DNA of 64,000 nt, taken from contig CAUYUJ010021048.1 of NCBI GenBank assembly GCA_963575745.1, forward strand, positions 30,001 through 94,000. Direction: 5' to 3'. The stretch is from Prorocentrum cordatum (Eukaryota; Sar; Dinophyceae; Prorocentrales; Prorocentraceae). The notes beneath the pieces are model-generated. The model made no database searches. It worked only from the letters and a program-made list of their open reading frames with translations, and was not told the DNA's origin. This document shows, one piece after another, positions 31,741 to 42,889 of the stretch; within the stretch, counting starts at the first letter, position 1, and each line of letters begins with the position of its first letter. The position numbers and the translations under genes are program-made.

Positions 31741-32230
31741 CGGCGGTCTGCTGAGCGATCTGAACGCCGAGGTTAGCTAGCCTGTCGGCGCAGCAGTTGC
31801 CCGTGGCCAGATGCTGCGAGATAATGGGCTCCCCGTCGTCGCCCTGGTGGGAGGGCGTCCTGGTGGCCTTGGCCCGCCCGTTGGGCTGGGCCGCCAGTGC
31901 TCTGCCAACGCGCGCCCAGAGGTCACTGTCCCTGCCGCCGCTCAGGTTGGTCCAGCGCTGCCTGTCCCACGCGGTCAGCAGCGGCTTATGGTCTGTGACG
32001 AACTCGACATCGGCGCTCGTGCGCTCGATGCCCACGACGAAGGCGTAGATCTCTCCGCGAGGAACCGTTTGCTCTCGCCCAGGAAGCGTGGCGATGGCCC
32101 CCGCGCAAGGCTGCCAACGGCCACTGGTGTTCGAGATGAGGGCGAGGCCGACGTCGACCCTCCTTCCGCGAGAGTCGTCGCTGTGCTTGCCGCCCGGGGC
32201 GTCGCCGAAGATCGCGCGCGGCCCGTCCTA
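31740..32230 (-). pseudogene. RNase H domain downstream of RT
   Basis: In order: FGDAPGG (first Asp, about 32190-32213), LPGREQTVPRGEIYAF (Glu, about 32045-32080), VEFVTDHKPLLTAW (second Asp, about 31985), TPSHQGDDGEP (His) and NCCADRLANLG (last Asp, about 31770). All D-E-D-D positions are retained. A TAG at about 32226 lies 13 nt upstream of the GDAPGG codons. The domain would remove RNA from the cDNA hybrid. Confidence 0.82.
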
Positions 32231-33259
32231 CGGCTCCGGCCAGGGGTGGCCGACCAGCACGAACCTCTCCTCGCGTGGCTGCGGTGGCGGCGGGGTGGAG
32301 TTGGCGGCTGGGTTGATACCTCGGAGACACAACGCTGGACATCCATCGACGCGGTTGAAGGCCTGCGGGGCCAGGTGGGCCGTCTGGTCGCAGGCTGGCT
32401 TGCCCGCGTTGCACGAAAATCGCCAAATGCGGTGCTCGAGAGACTCCTCATCCGCGAGGCAGCGCTAACAAAGAGGGGACCCTTGATACCCCGCGCTGAT
32501 CTGCCTCTGCCTCGGCCACTGCCCACCCGCCGCCACTGGGCAATTGAAGGCCCACTCCTACCAGCGGCCCTCTTTAGCGCAATGATTGTTGAGCTCTCGT
32601 TTGATCTGCGATGCGTCGCCGTTGCCGCCAAGTCCTGCGCCATGGGCATGCTCCGCAGCTCGCTTCCACCGCGGGGCGTCCAGGTCCTCGGCGAGGTCGT
32701 CGACCAGCTCGGAGAATTCGTAGAAGCCGACCATGAGGCAACCGTTGGCGTCAGCCAGGGGGATGGTCACTCCCCCGCGCCTTCCGCCGTTGACCTTATC
32801 CACGAGTCAGGCCTGGCTGGGCGCCACCCAGCGTCGACCAGCGTGGCGATGATGGCTGCCACTGGCCCCCTGACCTTCCTCCATCTGCCTCCCTTCGCGC
32901 GAAGGAGTCGATGGCGCGCGTGAGGCCGCGCGCGCTGAGCCCGCTTGTGAATCTGGGGCTTCGCCAGCCACTGCGCGAGCCACTCGTTGACCAGCTGGGT
33001 GCGGAGCTTGATGGCTGGGTCTTTGTGGTGGTTAAGAGTGGCCATGGCGGCGTCTAGGCAGCGCCCTGGGCCTGCGCCGGCAGCCGCTGCCGCAGCCGCT
33101 CGACGGAGCTGAGTGATGCGCGAGGGGGCGACGCCCCACACCTCGTGCCCAAAAACCGCCTGTGGCTGCGCCCCCGCGGCGTGGAGGCCGGCCCCGAGCT
33201 TGCCGAGGCGGGCAGCCGCTCGGTGGAAGCGGGTGGCGCGCCTGGCTCGCTCAGCCGCC

Positions 33260-34934
33260 CTCTCATGCCTTGCGCTCGCCTTCCGCTGGGCCCGGTGCTT
33301 GCCCGTGGCCGCGTCCACCCCGAGGTCTGCCATGCTGGTGGCTGCGTGCCCTGGAACACCCAGCATCCGCATGCGTCTGGCGATGGACTTGCGCAGGTTG
33401 GCCGCGGTCGCGACGAGGGGGTGGTCTTCGGGGGGGCCGCGAAGCGATTTCTCGCGCACTCCTGGGCCAGCGCCGAGCTGGCTGCGGCGAGGGGGCTGGT
33501 GGCGAGGTCCCTGGTCCCCTCGGCCCGCCAGACCGCGTCGTCGATGTAGGATCAGATGGCGGTGGCCTGCGCCTGTTCCTGGGGCCGCCTGCAGGGCCGG
33601 GCAGAGGAAGGCCCCGCCGAACCGGGCGCCGTTGGTAGAACCCGCGACGATGGACTGGCTGGCGAAGATCGGGGGGCCAACCCACCCCCCCTCTTGAGGT
33701 AGTGCGGCGCGAGAAAAGCCCCCGCGTGCAGGGCCAAAATGGTGGGCGAGAAACGCGGGTGGAGGGCCCTCTCGATGAGCCAGGCCAGGTCGATCGAGTC
33801 GAATAACTTCTCGATGTCGGCGTAGAGGGGCGCATGATGCACGCCTAAGTGCTGGGCCGTCTCGTCCAAGGTCGCCCTGTGCAGCGCGGCGCGCAGCGCG
33901 GAAGGGGCTTCTAATGGCCGCGTCGCAATGGCCCTCGAGGCCCTGCGACCACTTGTCGACCGCGCCGCTGCGGGCCCGAACCCAGATGCGGACGGGCATG
34001 GGGGAAGGCCCGGGACTCGATCCCCCCCTGGGGGCTTGCCCACCACTGCGCCCAGCGTGCAATTGGGCTGCGGCGGCCACGTGCAGTGCCGCTCGGCCAG
34101 GTGGAGGATGTCCAGGAACTGTTTCTTGCCGCTGTCGGGGGGCCTCTCGATGTCGAGGGGGCTCGGTCTGTCCACGCCTCGGGCTTTGCGCGCCTCGAGT
34201 TTGCGCGTGACAGCGCCGAGCCAATCCAGCTCGAGCGGTGGTCGGTCCTCGTCAGCAGCTCGCTGGCGAAACTGGGCCAGCGCCGATGGAATGACTGACT
34301 TCCGGTCGTGCGTGGCGGACCTGACTTTGGCCCAGGCGGCCGCCGCGGTCGCCATGGCGTCGACGGGGTGTACCAGCATACAGCCATTGGTCTGGTCCTC
34401 GAGGCGCTCCATGTCGCCGTCCTTGACCCAGCGGTGGAGCTGCCCCGCGGCGGCCTTGTCCGCCCGGGCCGCGAAGCCGCGCCTGCCTTCCTGCAGGGCT
34501 CTCCTCCCAGCGTCGCCAGCAAGCGTTCGGGCAAGGTCCCGAAGCGCGGCCAGGTCGCGCGAGGTCCTCCCGCCAAGATCCGTGGCCCTCGCCGCGTGCG
34601 CTTGGAACTTTCCTGGGAGCTTTGCGGCGGACGGCTTGGCGATGTCGCGCGGGGTGGAGAGGTGGAGGTCCTTCCGCCGCAGCATCTGCCTAGTGCCCTT
34701 GCCGCTGGCTGCCAATGCGGCGATGGCCGCGAGGTCGGCGTGGCGGGTGGCCCACGCGTCGGCCTCGGGGTCGCGGCGGCGCGCGCAGCCAGGGCTGGCC
34801 GCTGCGAGCTTCCAGGTTAGCCCAAAGCCCCTGGCCCCACCTCGCATCGCATCCCAGTTGAACTCGACCCCCCCTTCGTGCACGAGGATGGCAACCTCCG
34901 GCCGGGAGGCCCACGAGCCGTAGAGGTGGGCCAA
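33260..34934 (-). pseudogene. Reverse transcriptase domain, frameshifted
   Basis: The first 460-codon frame carries an upstream Ala/Arg-rich region, then ARGVDRPSPLDIERPP and GKPPGGDRVPGL (finger region), and motif A LYADIEKLFDSID near 33789-33830. Motif B, SIVAGSTNGARFGGAFL, lies in another frame near 33620-33670. The catalytic box YIDDA is at about 33533-33548, in the motif A frame but just past a TAG stop. A later segment has MADLGVDAATGKHRAQ. The RT core would polymerise cDNA from the element's RNA, but at least three frame changes and a stop rule out function. The catalytic Asp residues themselves are still encoded. Confidence 0.85.
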
Positions 34935-34958
34935 AGTGTGCGCCTGCAGCGTGCGCGC

Positions 34959-35649
34959 CTAGATGAAAGGATGCCGCAGGTTGCCGGGTGGCGACGCCTC
35001 GCTGTGCCTGCTACGGGTGGCCTCCGCGCCCCCGCCCCCTTCGGGGCCGGGAAGGGGGTGGCCGTGACTGGCGGTCCAGGGCCGCGGGCTGGGAACTCCT
35101 GCTGCTCCGGGAAAACCAAGCAGCTTGTTGGCGGCCTGCTGCCAGCTGCGCTGGATGCACTCGCTCCCTGAGTCCACATCGGGCGCGCCAGCGACGGTGG
35201 CGCCCGAGTGCGCCGCGTGCTCAGGCCCCCCCTCCAGGTCGTCGAAGGGGGCCCGCATGTCGAAATCATTCGAAGGCCCCTGCGCGCGTGCTGGGTGGGG
35301 GGGGATCCGTGCCAAATAATACGATGCGGGCCACTCTCGCGAGTCGGCCGCGCGCGCATGTCGAACTCCTTCCATAACCTTCATCACCGACGCGAAGACG
35401 CCGCCACCGTCGCCGGCGTGATCAGCGTCGGCGCCTGCACTGGCCGCGCCTTCGTCGTTGTCAACATCGCCACCAACATCGCTACTATCATCGTCGTCTC
35501 TGCCGTTGTCGACGTTGCCATGATACCGCACCCGCCCAAGCCGCCGACTCGCACTCAAGTGCCCGCCTGGATGTGCCGAGCGGTCAGCACCACCGCGGCC
35601 GCAGAGATGCACCAGCCAACGCCAAGCATGCATCGCAATCGCCACCGCA
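34959..35649. other. 5' flank of the retroelement, coding-like text uncertain
   Basis: A minus-strand frame has CIQRSWQQAANKLLGFPGAA and GVPSPRPWTASHGHPLPG near 35060-35170, which may be an N-terminal part of the element. Further out the sequence is a diverged member of the ATGCCGAAATCC repeat of 36-40 kb (CGCATGTCGAAATCATTCGAAGG at 35255, CGCATGTCGAACTCCTTCCA at 35355). Confidence 0.4.
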
Positions 35650-36914
35650 TGGTTTTGCAAACCAAGTTGCGGGTGGGTGGGCGGGATGTTTGCAAGAGCG
35701 CGGGATGTGCCAACTCCCTTGTTTAACAAACAATTCTCCTTTCTCGAAAAAGAATAGACTCTGCCCCCCCCCCTGGCGTTATCCGCCCCCCTTTCGGGTA
35801 TGTAAATCACATACGATTCTGACCACATGTCCATCCAACATATGAGTTTACACTATCACAGCGGAACCGGTATCGACCCCCCTGAGGTTCCCTTGTAAAA
35901 AAACTATACGCGGGGACATCACGTAAGACTTGTTCACGATTCCCTTGCAAAAACTGGCACGAAGTGCACACGCGCGCGCCGTCGCGCGCGCATGCCGAAA
36001 TCCTTCAACAACCGTCGGTGTCGGAAGGATTTCGCAATCGAGTTTCCAACAAAACATACAAACAATACAGGGTTGCGCAACACTGATGTGCAAAAAAAGC
36101 TTACGCGCGAGCTCTTGCGAAGTCTGAAGAAAACCAGAGGTTCAAGATTTTCACAAAATGCTACCAACGGGCTTCGCGCGCGCGCATGTCGAAATCAGTC
36201 GAACGCCCTTGCGCGCGTGCCGTCGCGAGAATCCTCTGCAACAGATGGGGCGAAGTGCAGACGAGCGCGTCGTCGCGCGCGTATGCCGAAATCCTTCAAA
36301 ACCCCAAACCCATCGGATTCGGAAGGGTTGCGAAATCGTGTCCGATAAACCTACAAAAACACAAGGTTCCGCAACGCGGATTTTCAAAGAAAGCGTGCGC
36401 GCGCGGTCTTGCGTCGTCATCGTCGTCGTCGTCGTTGCCGTCCTCCCTCCTCCCGCGTCGTCGTCGTCGTCGTCGCCTACGTCGTCCTCTGTTTTTCCTC
36501 GTGTTCGTCGTCGTCGTCCTCTTTGGCGTCGTGGTCGTTTCCGTCGTCGTTGTTGCCGTGGTCGTCCTTCCTCCTCCTCCCTCGTCGTCGTCGTCGTCGT
36601 CCGTCGTCGGAGTCTCGTCGTCGTCCCTCCTACTTCGTCGCCGTCGTCGTCGTCGTCGCCGTTGTCGTCGTCGTCTTCCCTCCTCCCTCGTCGTTGTCGT
36701 CGTCGGCGTCGCCGTCATTCCTCCTTCTTCGTCGTTCGCGTCGTCGCCGTCCTCCCTCCTCCCTCCTCCCTCGTCGTTGTCGTCGTTGTCGTCGTTGTCG
36801 CCGTCGTCGTCCTCCCTCCTCCCTCGTCGTCGTCTTCGTTGGCGACGTCGTCGTCGTCGTCGTCGGCGACGGCGTCGTCGTCGTCGTTGTCGACGTCGGC
36901 GTCGTCGTCGTCGC

Positions 36915-36950
<36 letters not shown>

Positions 36951-37230
36951 TGACGTCGTCGTCGTCGTCGGTGTCGTCGTTGTCGTCGTCGGCGTCGTCA
37001 TCGTCGTCGTTGTCATCGTCGTCGTCGTCATCGGCGTCGGCGTCGTCGTCGTTGTCGGTGTCGTCGTCGTCGCCGTCGTCGTTGTCGGCGTCGTAGAAGT
37101 CGTTGGAGACGTCGTCGGTGTCGTCGTAGTCGTTGTCGGCGGCGTCGTCGTCGTTGTCGCTGTCGTCGTCGTCGTCGCTGTCGCTGCCAAGTGCCATTTG
37201 GTACCCACCGTCACGGTCTTAAGAGATTTT
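35650..37230. repeat. Segmental repeat, unit A (1.6 kb)
   Basis: Starts with GCAAACCAAGTTGCGGGTGGG (35655), then CAATTCTCCTTTCTC, GGGTATGTAAATCACATACG, CATGCCGAAATCCTTCAA...AGGATTTCGCAATCGAGTT modules (twice), and a (GTC)n array. It ends where GCAAACCAAGTTGCGGTTGGG recurs. Unit B (37230-40800) has the same order. Confidence 0.88.
36405..37190. repeat. (GTC)n imperfect array in unit A
   Basis: About 780 bp of GTCGTCGTC with CTCCCTCCTCC interruptions. Poly-Thr/Asp/Val/Ser frames only. Confidence 0.97.
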
Positions 37231-37399
37231 GCAAACCAAGTTGCGGTTGGGTGGGTGGGAAGTTTGCGCGAGTAGTGGGGTGGACAACTTACTGCGAACA
37301 GAAACAAGTGGCACGCGTGCCCTGGCTCTTGCACTAAGGAGCCGCGAGAGACAGGAGGCTTTCGCCTCCTTCCTCCAGGAATTTATTTTTGTCGCCGCC

Positions 37400-38460
37400 G
37401 GGGGGAGGACGAACGACGAACGAACGACGACGACGAGCGAAAATAAAGAGGTCCGAACTCTAGTACACAGCTGCGCAAGATAACAAAGGGTCCAGGGCGA
37501 GGGGGGCTGGGGCCAGGGCCGGGGGGGGGGAGGCTGGGTCCAGGGCCAGGGCCAGCGGGGCAAGGGGGGCGGGGGGCCAGGACCAGGGGAGGAGGCAGGG
37601 TCCAGGGCCAGGACCAGAGGGACAACGACAAACGAAAATAAAGGGTCCAGGGCGAGGGGAACTGGGGACAGGGCCGGCGGGGGGGAGGCTGGGTCCAGGC
37701 CCTGGGCCAGCGGGGCAAAGGGAGCTGGGGCCAGAACCAGGGGGGGAGGTTGGGTCCAGGGTCAGGACCGGACCAGGGACCCAGCGGGGCGAGGGGGGCT
37801 CCACGGGGCCAGGACCAGGGGGGGAGGTTGGGTCCAGGGCCAGAGTCGGACCAGGGACGACGAACGAAAACAAAGGGTCCAGCAAGGGGGGGAGTTGGGT
37901 CCAGGGCCAGGACCGGACCAGCTGCCAGGGACGACGACGAGCGAAAATAAAGGGTTGCCAGGGCGAGGTGGGCTGGGGCCAGGGCCGGGGGGGAGGCTGG
38001 GTCCAGGGCCAGGGTCAGCGGGGCGACGGGGGCTGGGGCCAGGGCCAGGTGGGGAGGTTGGGTCCAGGGCCGGGACCAGAGGGACAACGACAAACGAAAA
38101 TAAAGGGTCCAGGGCGAGGGGGATTGGGGACAGGGCCGGCGGGGGGGAGGCTGGGTCCAGGCCCTGGGCCAGCGGGGCGAGGGGAGCTGGGGCCAGGACC
38201 AGGGGGGGGGTTGGGTCCAGGGCCAGGACCGGGCCAGGGACGACGACGAGCAAAAATAAAGGGTCCAGGGCGAGGGGGACTGGGGCCAGGGCCGGGTGGG
38301 GGGGAGGCTGGGTCCAGGGCCAGGGCCAGCGGGGCGAGGGGGGCTGAGGCCAGGACGGGGTGGGGAGGTTGGGTCCAGGGTCGGGACCGGACCAGGGGCC
38401 GGGGACGACGACGAACGAACGAAAATAAAGAGGTCCGAGCTCTAGAGCACAGCTGTGCAA
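37400..38460. repeat. GGGTCCAGGGCCAGG satellite with AATAAA units
   Basis: Units of roughly 75-230 bp made of GGGTCCAGGGCCAGGACC-like and GGGGCTGGGGCCAGGGCC segments, each starting with ACGAACGAAAATAAAGGGTCC or a variant (37434, 37633, 37863 as AACAAA, 37940, 38092, 38248, 38418). First and last units end in GGTCCGA(A/G)CTCTAG. Confidence 0.9.
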
Positions 38461-39440
38461 GAGAATAAAGTGGTCGGGGCGAAGGGGGCGGCGCGCTGAA
38501 GAGCAAGCTGCAAGACGCCGAAATAAAAAGGGGGCAGCGCGCTGGGCTGCTCGACGACGACGCCGAAATAAAGTCGTCGGGGCGGAGGGGGCGGCGCGCT
38601 AGGGACACTGCTGTGGTCGGGGGGATGGGGGCGGGTCGACACAACGCCGAAATAGGGCGACGACGACGCCGAAATAAAGTGGTCGGGGCGGAGAGGGCGG
38701 CGCGCTGGGCTGCTGGGGAAAAGGACCGGGGGGGCGACGACGACGCCGAAATAAAGTGGTCGGGGCGGAGGGGGCAGCGCGCTGGGCTGCTGAGGAGAGG
38801 GAGAGGGGGGGGGGCGACGACGACGCCGAAATAAAGTCGTCGGGGCGGAGGGGGCGGTGCGCTGGGGTGCTGGGGAGCGACACATAGCGACACATGTCGA
38901 CACAACGCCGAAATAAAGTGGTCGGGGCGGAGGGGGCAGCGCGCTGGGCTGCTGAGGAGAGGGAGAGGGGGGGGGAGCGACGACGACGCCGAAATAAAGT
39001 CGTCGGGGCGGAGGGGGCGGTGCGCTGGGGTGCTGGGGAGCGACACGTAGCGACACATGTCGACACAACGCCGAAATAAAGTGGTCGGGGCGGAGGGGGC
39101 AGCGCGCTGGGCTGCTGAGGAGAGGGAGAGGGGGGGGGGCGACGACGACGCCGAAATAAAGTCGTCGGGGCGGAGGGGGCGGTGCGCTGGGGTGCTGGGG
39201 AGCGACACATAGCGACACATGTCGACACATATCGACATATAGAGACATATATCGACACACGCATATCGACGCATAGCGACACACAGCGACGCACACATGG
39301 AGACGCATATCGACACACAGCGACACATATAGCGGCACATGAAGGGCACAAGGCACACAGCGACACATATAGCGACACATGAAGGGCACAAGGCAGCTGG
39401 GGGGGAGCGACGACGACGCCGAAATAAAGTGGTCGGAGCT
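38460..39440. repeat. 81/162-bp higher-order satellite with GAAATAAAG units
   Basis: CGCCGAAATAAAGT(G/C)G recurs at 38669, 38745, 38826, 38908, 38988, 39069 and 39150 (about 81 bp apart), alternating GTGGTCGG and GTCGTCGG. Alternate copies are 161-162 bp apart and more alike, so the unit is a dimer. A CGACACAT(A/G)TAGCGACACAT tract follows at 39205-39395, then a last AATAAA unit. Confidence 0.92.
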
Positions 39441-40104
39441 CTAGACACCCTGCGCAAGAGAATCAATTCTCCTTTCTAATAACAGAATAGGATCTACCCC
39501 CCCCGGCGTTATCACTACCCGTTTCGGGTATGTAAATCACATATGATTCTGACCACATGCCCATCCTAAATATGAATTTACACTATCCCCGGGGGGCTGG
39601 TATCCCCCCTCTGAGGGCCCCTTGTAAAAAACACTATGCGGTGACATTTTTTGTTCTAACATAACACTTGTTCACGAATCCCTTGCCAAAAACGGGACGA
39701 AATGCACACGCGCGCGTCGTCGCGCGCATGCCGAAATCCTTCAAAAACCTTCGGTGCCGGAAGGATTTCGCAATCGAGTTTCCCAAAAAAAAACATACAA
39801 CAACACAGGGTTTCGCAACACTGGTTTGCAAAAAAAGCTTACGCGCGAACTCTTGCGAGCTCTTGCAAAATGGTATTAAACGGGCTTCGCGCGCGCGTGT
39901 CAAAATCTGTCGAACGCCCTTGGCCGTGTGCCGTCGCGAGAATCCTCTGCAAAAAAAGGGACGAAGTGCAGACGCGCGCGTCGTCGCGCGCGTATGCCGA
40001 AAACCTTCAAAACCCAGCGGTTTCGGAAGGATTTCAAAATCGTGTGTCCAACAACCTACAAAAACACAAGGTTTCGCAACACGGATTTTGAACAAAAGCG
40101 TGCG

Positions 40105-40740
40105 CGCGCGCTCTTGCGTCGTCGTCGTCGTCGTCGCCGTCCTCCCTCCTCCCGCGTCGTCGTCGTCGTCATCGCCTACGTCGTCCTCTGTCTTTCCTCG
40201 TGTTCGTCGTCGTCGTCCTCTTTGGCGTCGTGGTCGTTTCCGTCGTCGTTGTTGCCGTGGTCGTCCTTTCTCCTCCTCCCTCGTCGTCGTCGTCGTCCGT
40301 CGTCGGCGTCTCGTCGTCGTCCCTCCTATTTCGTCGCCGTCGTCGTCGTCGCCGTTGTCGTCGTCGTCTTCCCTCCTCCCTCGTCGTTGTCGTCGTCGGC
40401 GCCGCCGTCCTTCCTGCTTCTTCGTCGTTCGCGTCGTCGCCGTCCTCCCTCCTCCCTCGTCGTTGTCGTCATTGTCGTCGTTGTCGCCGTCGTCGTCCTT
40501 CCTCCTCCCTCGTCGTCGCCTTCGTTGGCGACGTCGTCGTCGTCGTCGTCGTCGTCGTCGGCGTCGGCGTCGTCGTCGTCGTCGTCGGCGTGGTTGACGT
40601 CGTCGTCGTCGCCGTCGTCGTCGGTGTCGTCGTTGTCGTCGTCGAAGTCGTTGGAGACGTCGTCGGTGTCGTCGTAGTCGGTGTCGGCGGCGCCGTCGTC
40701 GTCGTTGTGGCTGTCGTCGTCGGCGTCGGTGTCGTGGCCA
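40105..40740. repeat. (GTC)n imperfect array in unit B
   Basis: Parallel copy of the 36405-37190 array, including TTCCTCGTGTTCGTCG and GGCGTCGTGGTCGTTTCCG in the same order, but shorter. Confidence 0.97.
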
Positions 40741-40744
40741 AGTG

Positions 40745-41333
40745 TCATGTGGTACGTACAGTCACGGTCTTGTCTTGAGAGGTCTTGCGACCAAGTTGCG
40801 GATGGGAGGGTGGGATGTTTGCACGAGCAATGGAGAGGACAGCTTCAAGACGGTCAAAGATTAATTGCACCACATCGACTGTACCGCGTAGATTGCAAGA
40901 ACCTCCTGTTTGGGGTCCGCGCTGGCGAACATCCACTACGAACGGTCTCGGTGTTTCAAAGTAGCGCTCCCGCTGCAACGTGGGACTCACTTCAGGATCG
41001 GCACTTTGCTCCCGTCGTTCAGACTGGCGCTGCCGCCCCAGCACAGGCCATGTATCTGGATCCGAATATTTCTTGACGTCGCCCAGCTACTTTCCCCCCC
41101 TTCCCTGGCCATCCTGCTCCTCCCGCTCTTTCCGCTCCAGCGTCAGCTGCTGCTGCTGGTCCTCCTCGTCCTCCTGATTCCTCATTATCTTCTTCTGCCT
41201 GCTCATCACCCAGCTCATCCGCCACCTCCTTCTTCAATGTAGGCAGTTCCCCTGTCCGACTTCGCAGAACACGATGGTGTCCTTTGGGGGGTCCAGGTCT
41301 GCTATGACACCCGCCAGCGGGTAAAGAAAACAT
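40745..41333 (-). pseudogene. Coding-like minus-strand segment, possible exon(s)
   Basis: One minus-strand frame reads a charged coiled-coil-like stretch (IMRNQEDEEDQQQQLTLERK), a TAG, then LGDVKKYSDPDTWPVLGRQR, SPTLQRERYFETPRPFVV and VQLIFDRLEAVLSIARANI before entering unit B. The TAG lies in AAAGTAG|CTGGGCGAC, so it could instead be an AG acceptor. Just upstream another frame gives VIADLDPPKDTIVFCEVGQG. Either exons of a split gene or a decayed ORF. No family recognised. Confidence 0.4.
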
Positions 41334-41459
41334 CAGCGCACTGTGATGGGATGGGTGGGTGGGGTAGGATGGCAGATATGGTGCGAGCGCACCTATATTA
41401 CGCCCTTCCCCTCCCCCCCGTCCTCTGCCTCACCCCCTCCCGACCCATGCCCCTGCCCT

Positions 41460-41715
41460 TCTTCCTCCTCCTCCTCCTTCTTCTCCTCCCATCCCCCTCC
41501 TCATCCTCCTCCACCTCCTCCTCCTCCTGTTCCTCCTCCTCCTCCTCCTGCCCATCCTTCCCCACCCCCCTCCCCCTCCCCCTGCCTCCCCCTCCTCCTC
41601 ACCCTCCTCCTCCTCCTCCTCCTTCTCCTCCTCGTCCTCTTCGTCCTCCTCTTCCTCCTCCTCCTCCTCCTCCTCCTCCTCACCCTCTTCCTCCTTCTCC
41701 TCCTCGTGCCCATCG
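41460..41715. repeat. (CCT)n imperfect array
   Basis: CTCCTCCTCC with CACC and CATCC variants over 250 bp. Confidence 0.95.
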
Positions 41716-41725
41716 CCATCCCCAC

Positions 41726-41868
41726 CCGTCCATCTGGAGGAGGATTCCCCCGTGAAGGCCCGTATCCAGCGTGTGCAGCTGCATGCGGACCCACTGGGCG
41801 CCCACCCGCGGCGGCACCCGCTTCAGATCCTCGCGCCGCACGACGACGCCGCCGTCGGGCAGCGGCTC
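41726..41868 (-). CDS. Candidate internal exon (minus strand)
   Basis: Minus strand: CGCCATCGCAG|GAGCCGCTG acceptor, an open frame of 47 codons (EPLPDGGVVVRREDLKRVPP, RVGAQWVRMQLHTLDTGLHG, GILLQMDG) and a GACGG|GTGGGG donor. The text is balanced, the splice signals are consistent, and the exon ends where the CCT array begins. This is the best-supported exon island in the window. Family not recognised. Confidence 0.5.
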
Positions 41869-41999
41869 CTGCGATGGCGTTCTGCGGTCGGCACGGGGCC
41901 ACACGCCACACCCGAAGGGAGGCGCTCGATAGGGGACGGAAAGGGGAGGAAGAGGAAACGGATACTAGCACAGAACAGTGATCTCTGGGGTGTCTGAAG

Positions 42000-42480
42000 C
42001 CCCTCCCTCAAAATCATCCCCGCAAAGCACTCCAATAGCAGCAAAGGTGCAGAGGCGGGTCGAGGACTAGGAGGCCGGCCAGTGAAACCGTGCACTCCCA
42101 TGATTTAGTCATATGGATGTCCCAAGACAGATGCAGCTGGGACAAGGGTGAGAGCACGGCCATGTACACCCCAGTGTATGTTTCACAAGGGGTCGTGGCC
42201 GTCCAGACCAGACACGTAGCTGGCATATGAGGGGCGAAAACACGAGTCCTAAATCAGTGGTGGGGAAGTCTCGAGCGAAACCGCCGTCCAGGGACGGTGT
42301 CCTGGGTTGGGCTCCCCGGTTCCCCTGTGGGTTTTCTGTGTGGTGCTTGCTCACCTCCACTCGAACCCTCGATCATGAGACGCTACGAAACAAAATGGGA
42401 AGCACTGCAAACCTGAGTGGCGGACTGACCGCATCTATTCGCCTGCGGGCCGCAGCACGCCCAAGCTGGCGGATTCAAGC
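42000..42480. other. Unassigned unique sequence
   Basis: No repeats or exon signals that I can support; short ORFs on both strands. Confidence 0.5.
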
Positions 42481-42559
42481 TGAAGGGGAGCTCGGGACGA
42501 AAAAGAGGAGGAAGAGAAGGAGAGGAGGAGGAGGAAGAGGAGGAGGAGTGCGGGTACCC

Positions 42560-42650
42560 TGGGGGTAGAAAGAGGAGGAGGAGGAGGAGGAGGAGGAGGA
42601 GGAGGAGGAGGAGGAGGAGGAGGAGGAGGAGGAGGAGGAGGAGGAGGAAG
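42560..42650. repeat. (GGA)n microsatellite
   Basis: About 85 bp of GGA. On the minus strand it is a (TCC)n tract downstream of the candidate exon at 42890-42998. Confidence 0.97.
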
Positions 42651-42889
42651 AACAAGAGGATAAGGATGCGAGAGGAGGCGAGGGGGCATGCGGAGGCGGA
42701 GGAATGGGAGGGGCGAGTGTAAGGAGGGGGCAGGATGGAATAGTGACGAGGAGCCAGGTGAAGCGAAGGAAGAGGAGGGATAATCAGGCGGAAGAAGGGG
42801 ACGGAGGATGAAGATGAGGAGGGCCACGGAGGAGTAGAAGGCGTGGCCCTCGTCTGCCCGCGACCATGTCGACACCCCACGCCGCCGAC

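Larger units (their letters stand above)
28863..34934 (-). mobile_element. Decayed reverse transcriptase-RNase H retroelement
   Basis: Minus-strand element with RT-type motifs, then an RNase H domain, then about 2.9 kb of further coding-like sequence. Frames switch repeatedly, so it is dead. The extent is set by where protein-like text begins and ends; neither terminus is defined and no LTRs were seen. A 20-bp G run (31076-31095) and Pro-rich low complexity interrupt the 3' half. Confidence 0.8.
37230..40800. repeat. Segmental repeat, unit B (3.6 kb)
   Basis: Same ends and order as unit A but with about 2 kb of AATAAA-bearing satellite inserted between the left boundary and CAATTCTCCTTTCT (39462). 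Right boundary ACCAAGTTGCGGATGGGAGGG at about 40790. Coding frames within it are repeat frames. Confidence 0.87.

Noticed and set aside
35650-40800. LTR retrotransposon with the 50-bp boundary repeats as LTRs
   Set aside because: Boundaries are far too short for LTRs and there is no primer-binding site, polypurine tract or pol domain between them; tandem duplication explains the pattern.
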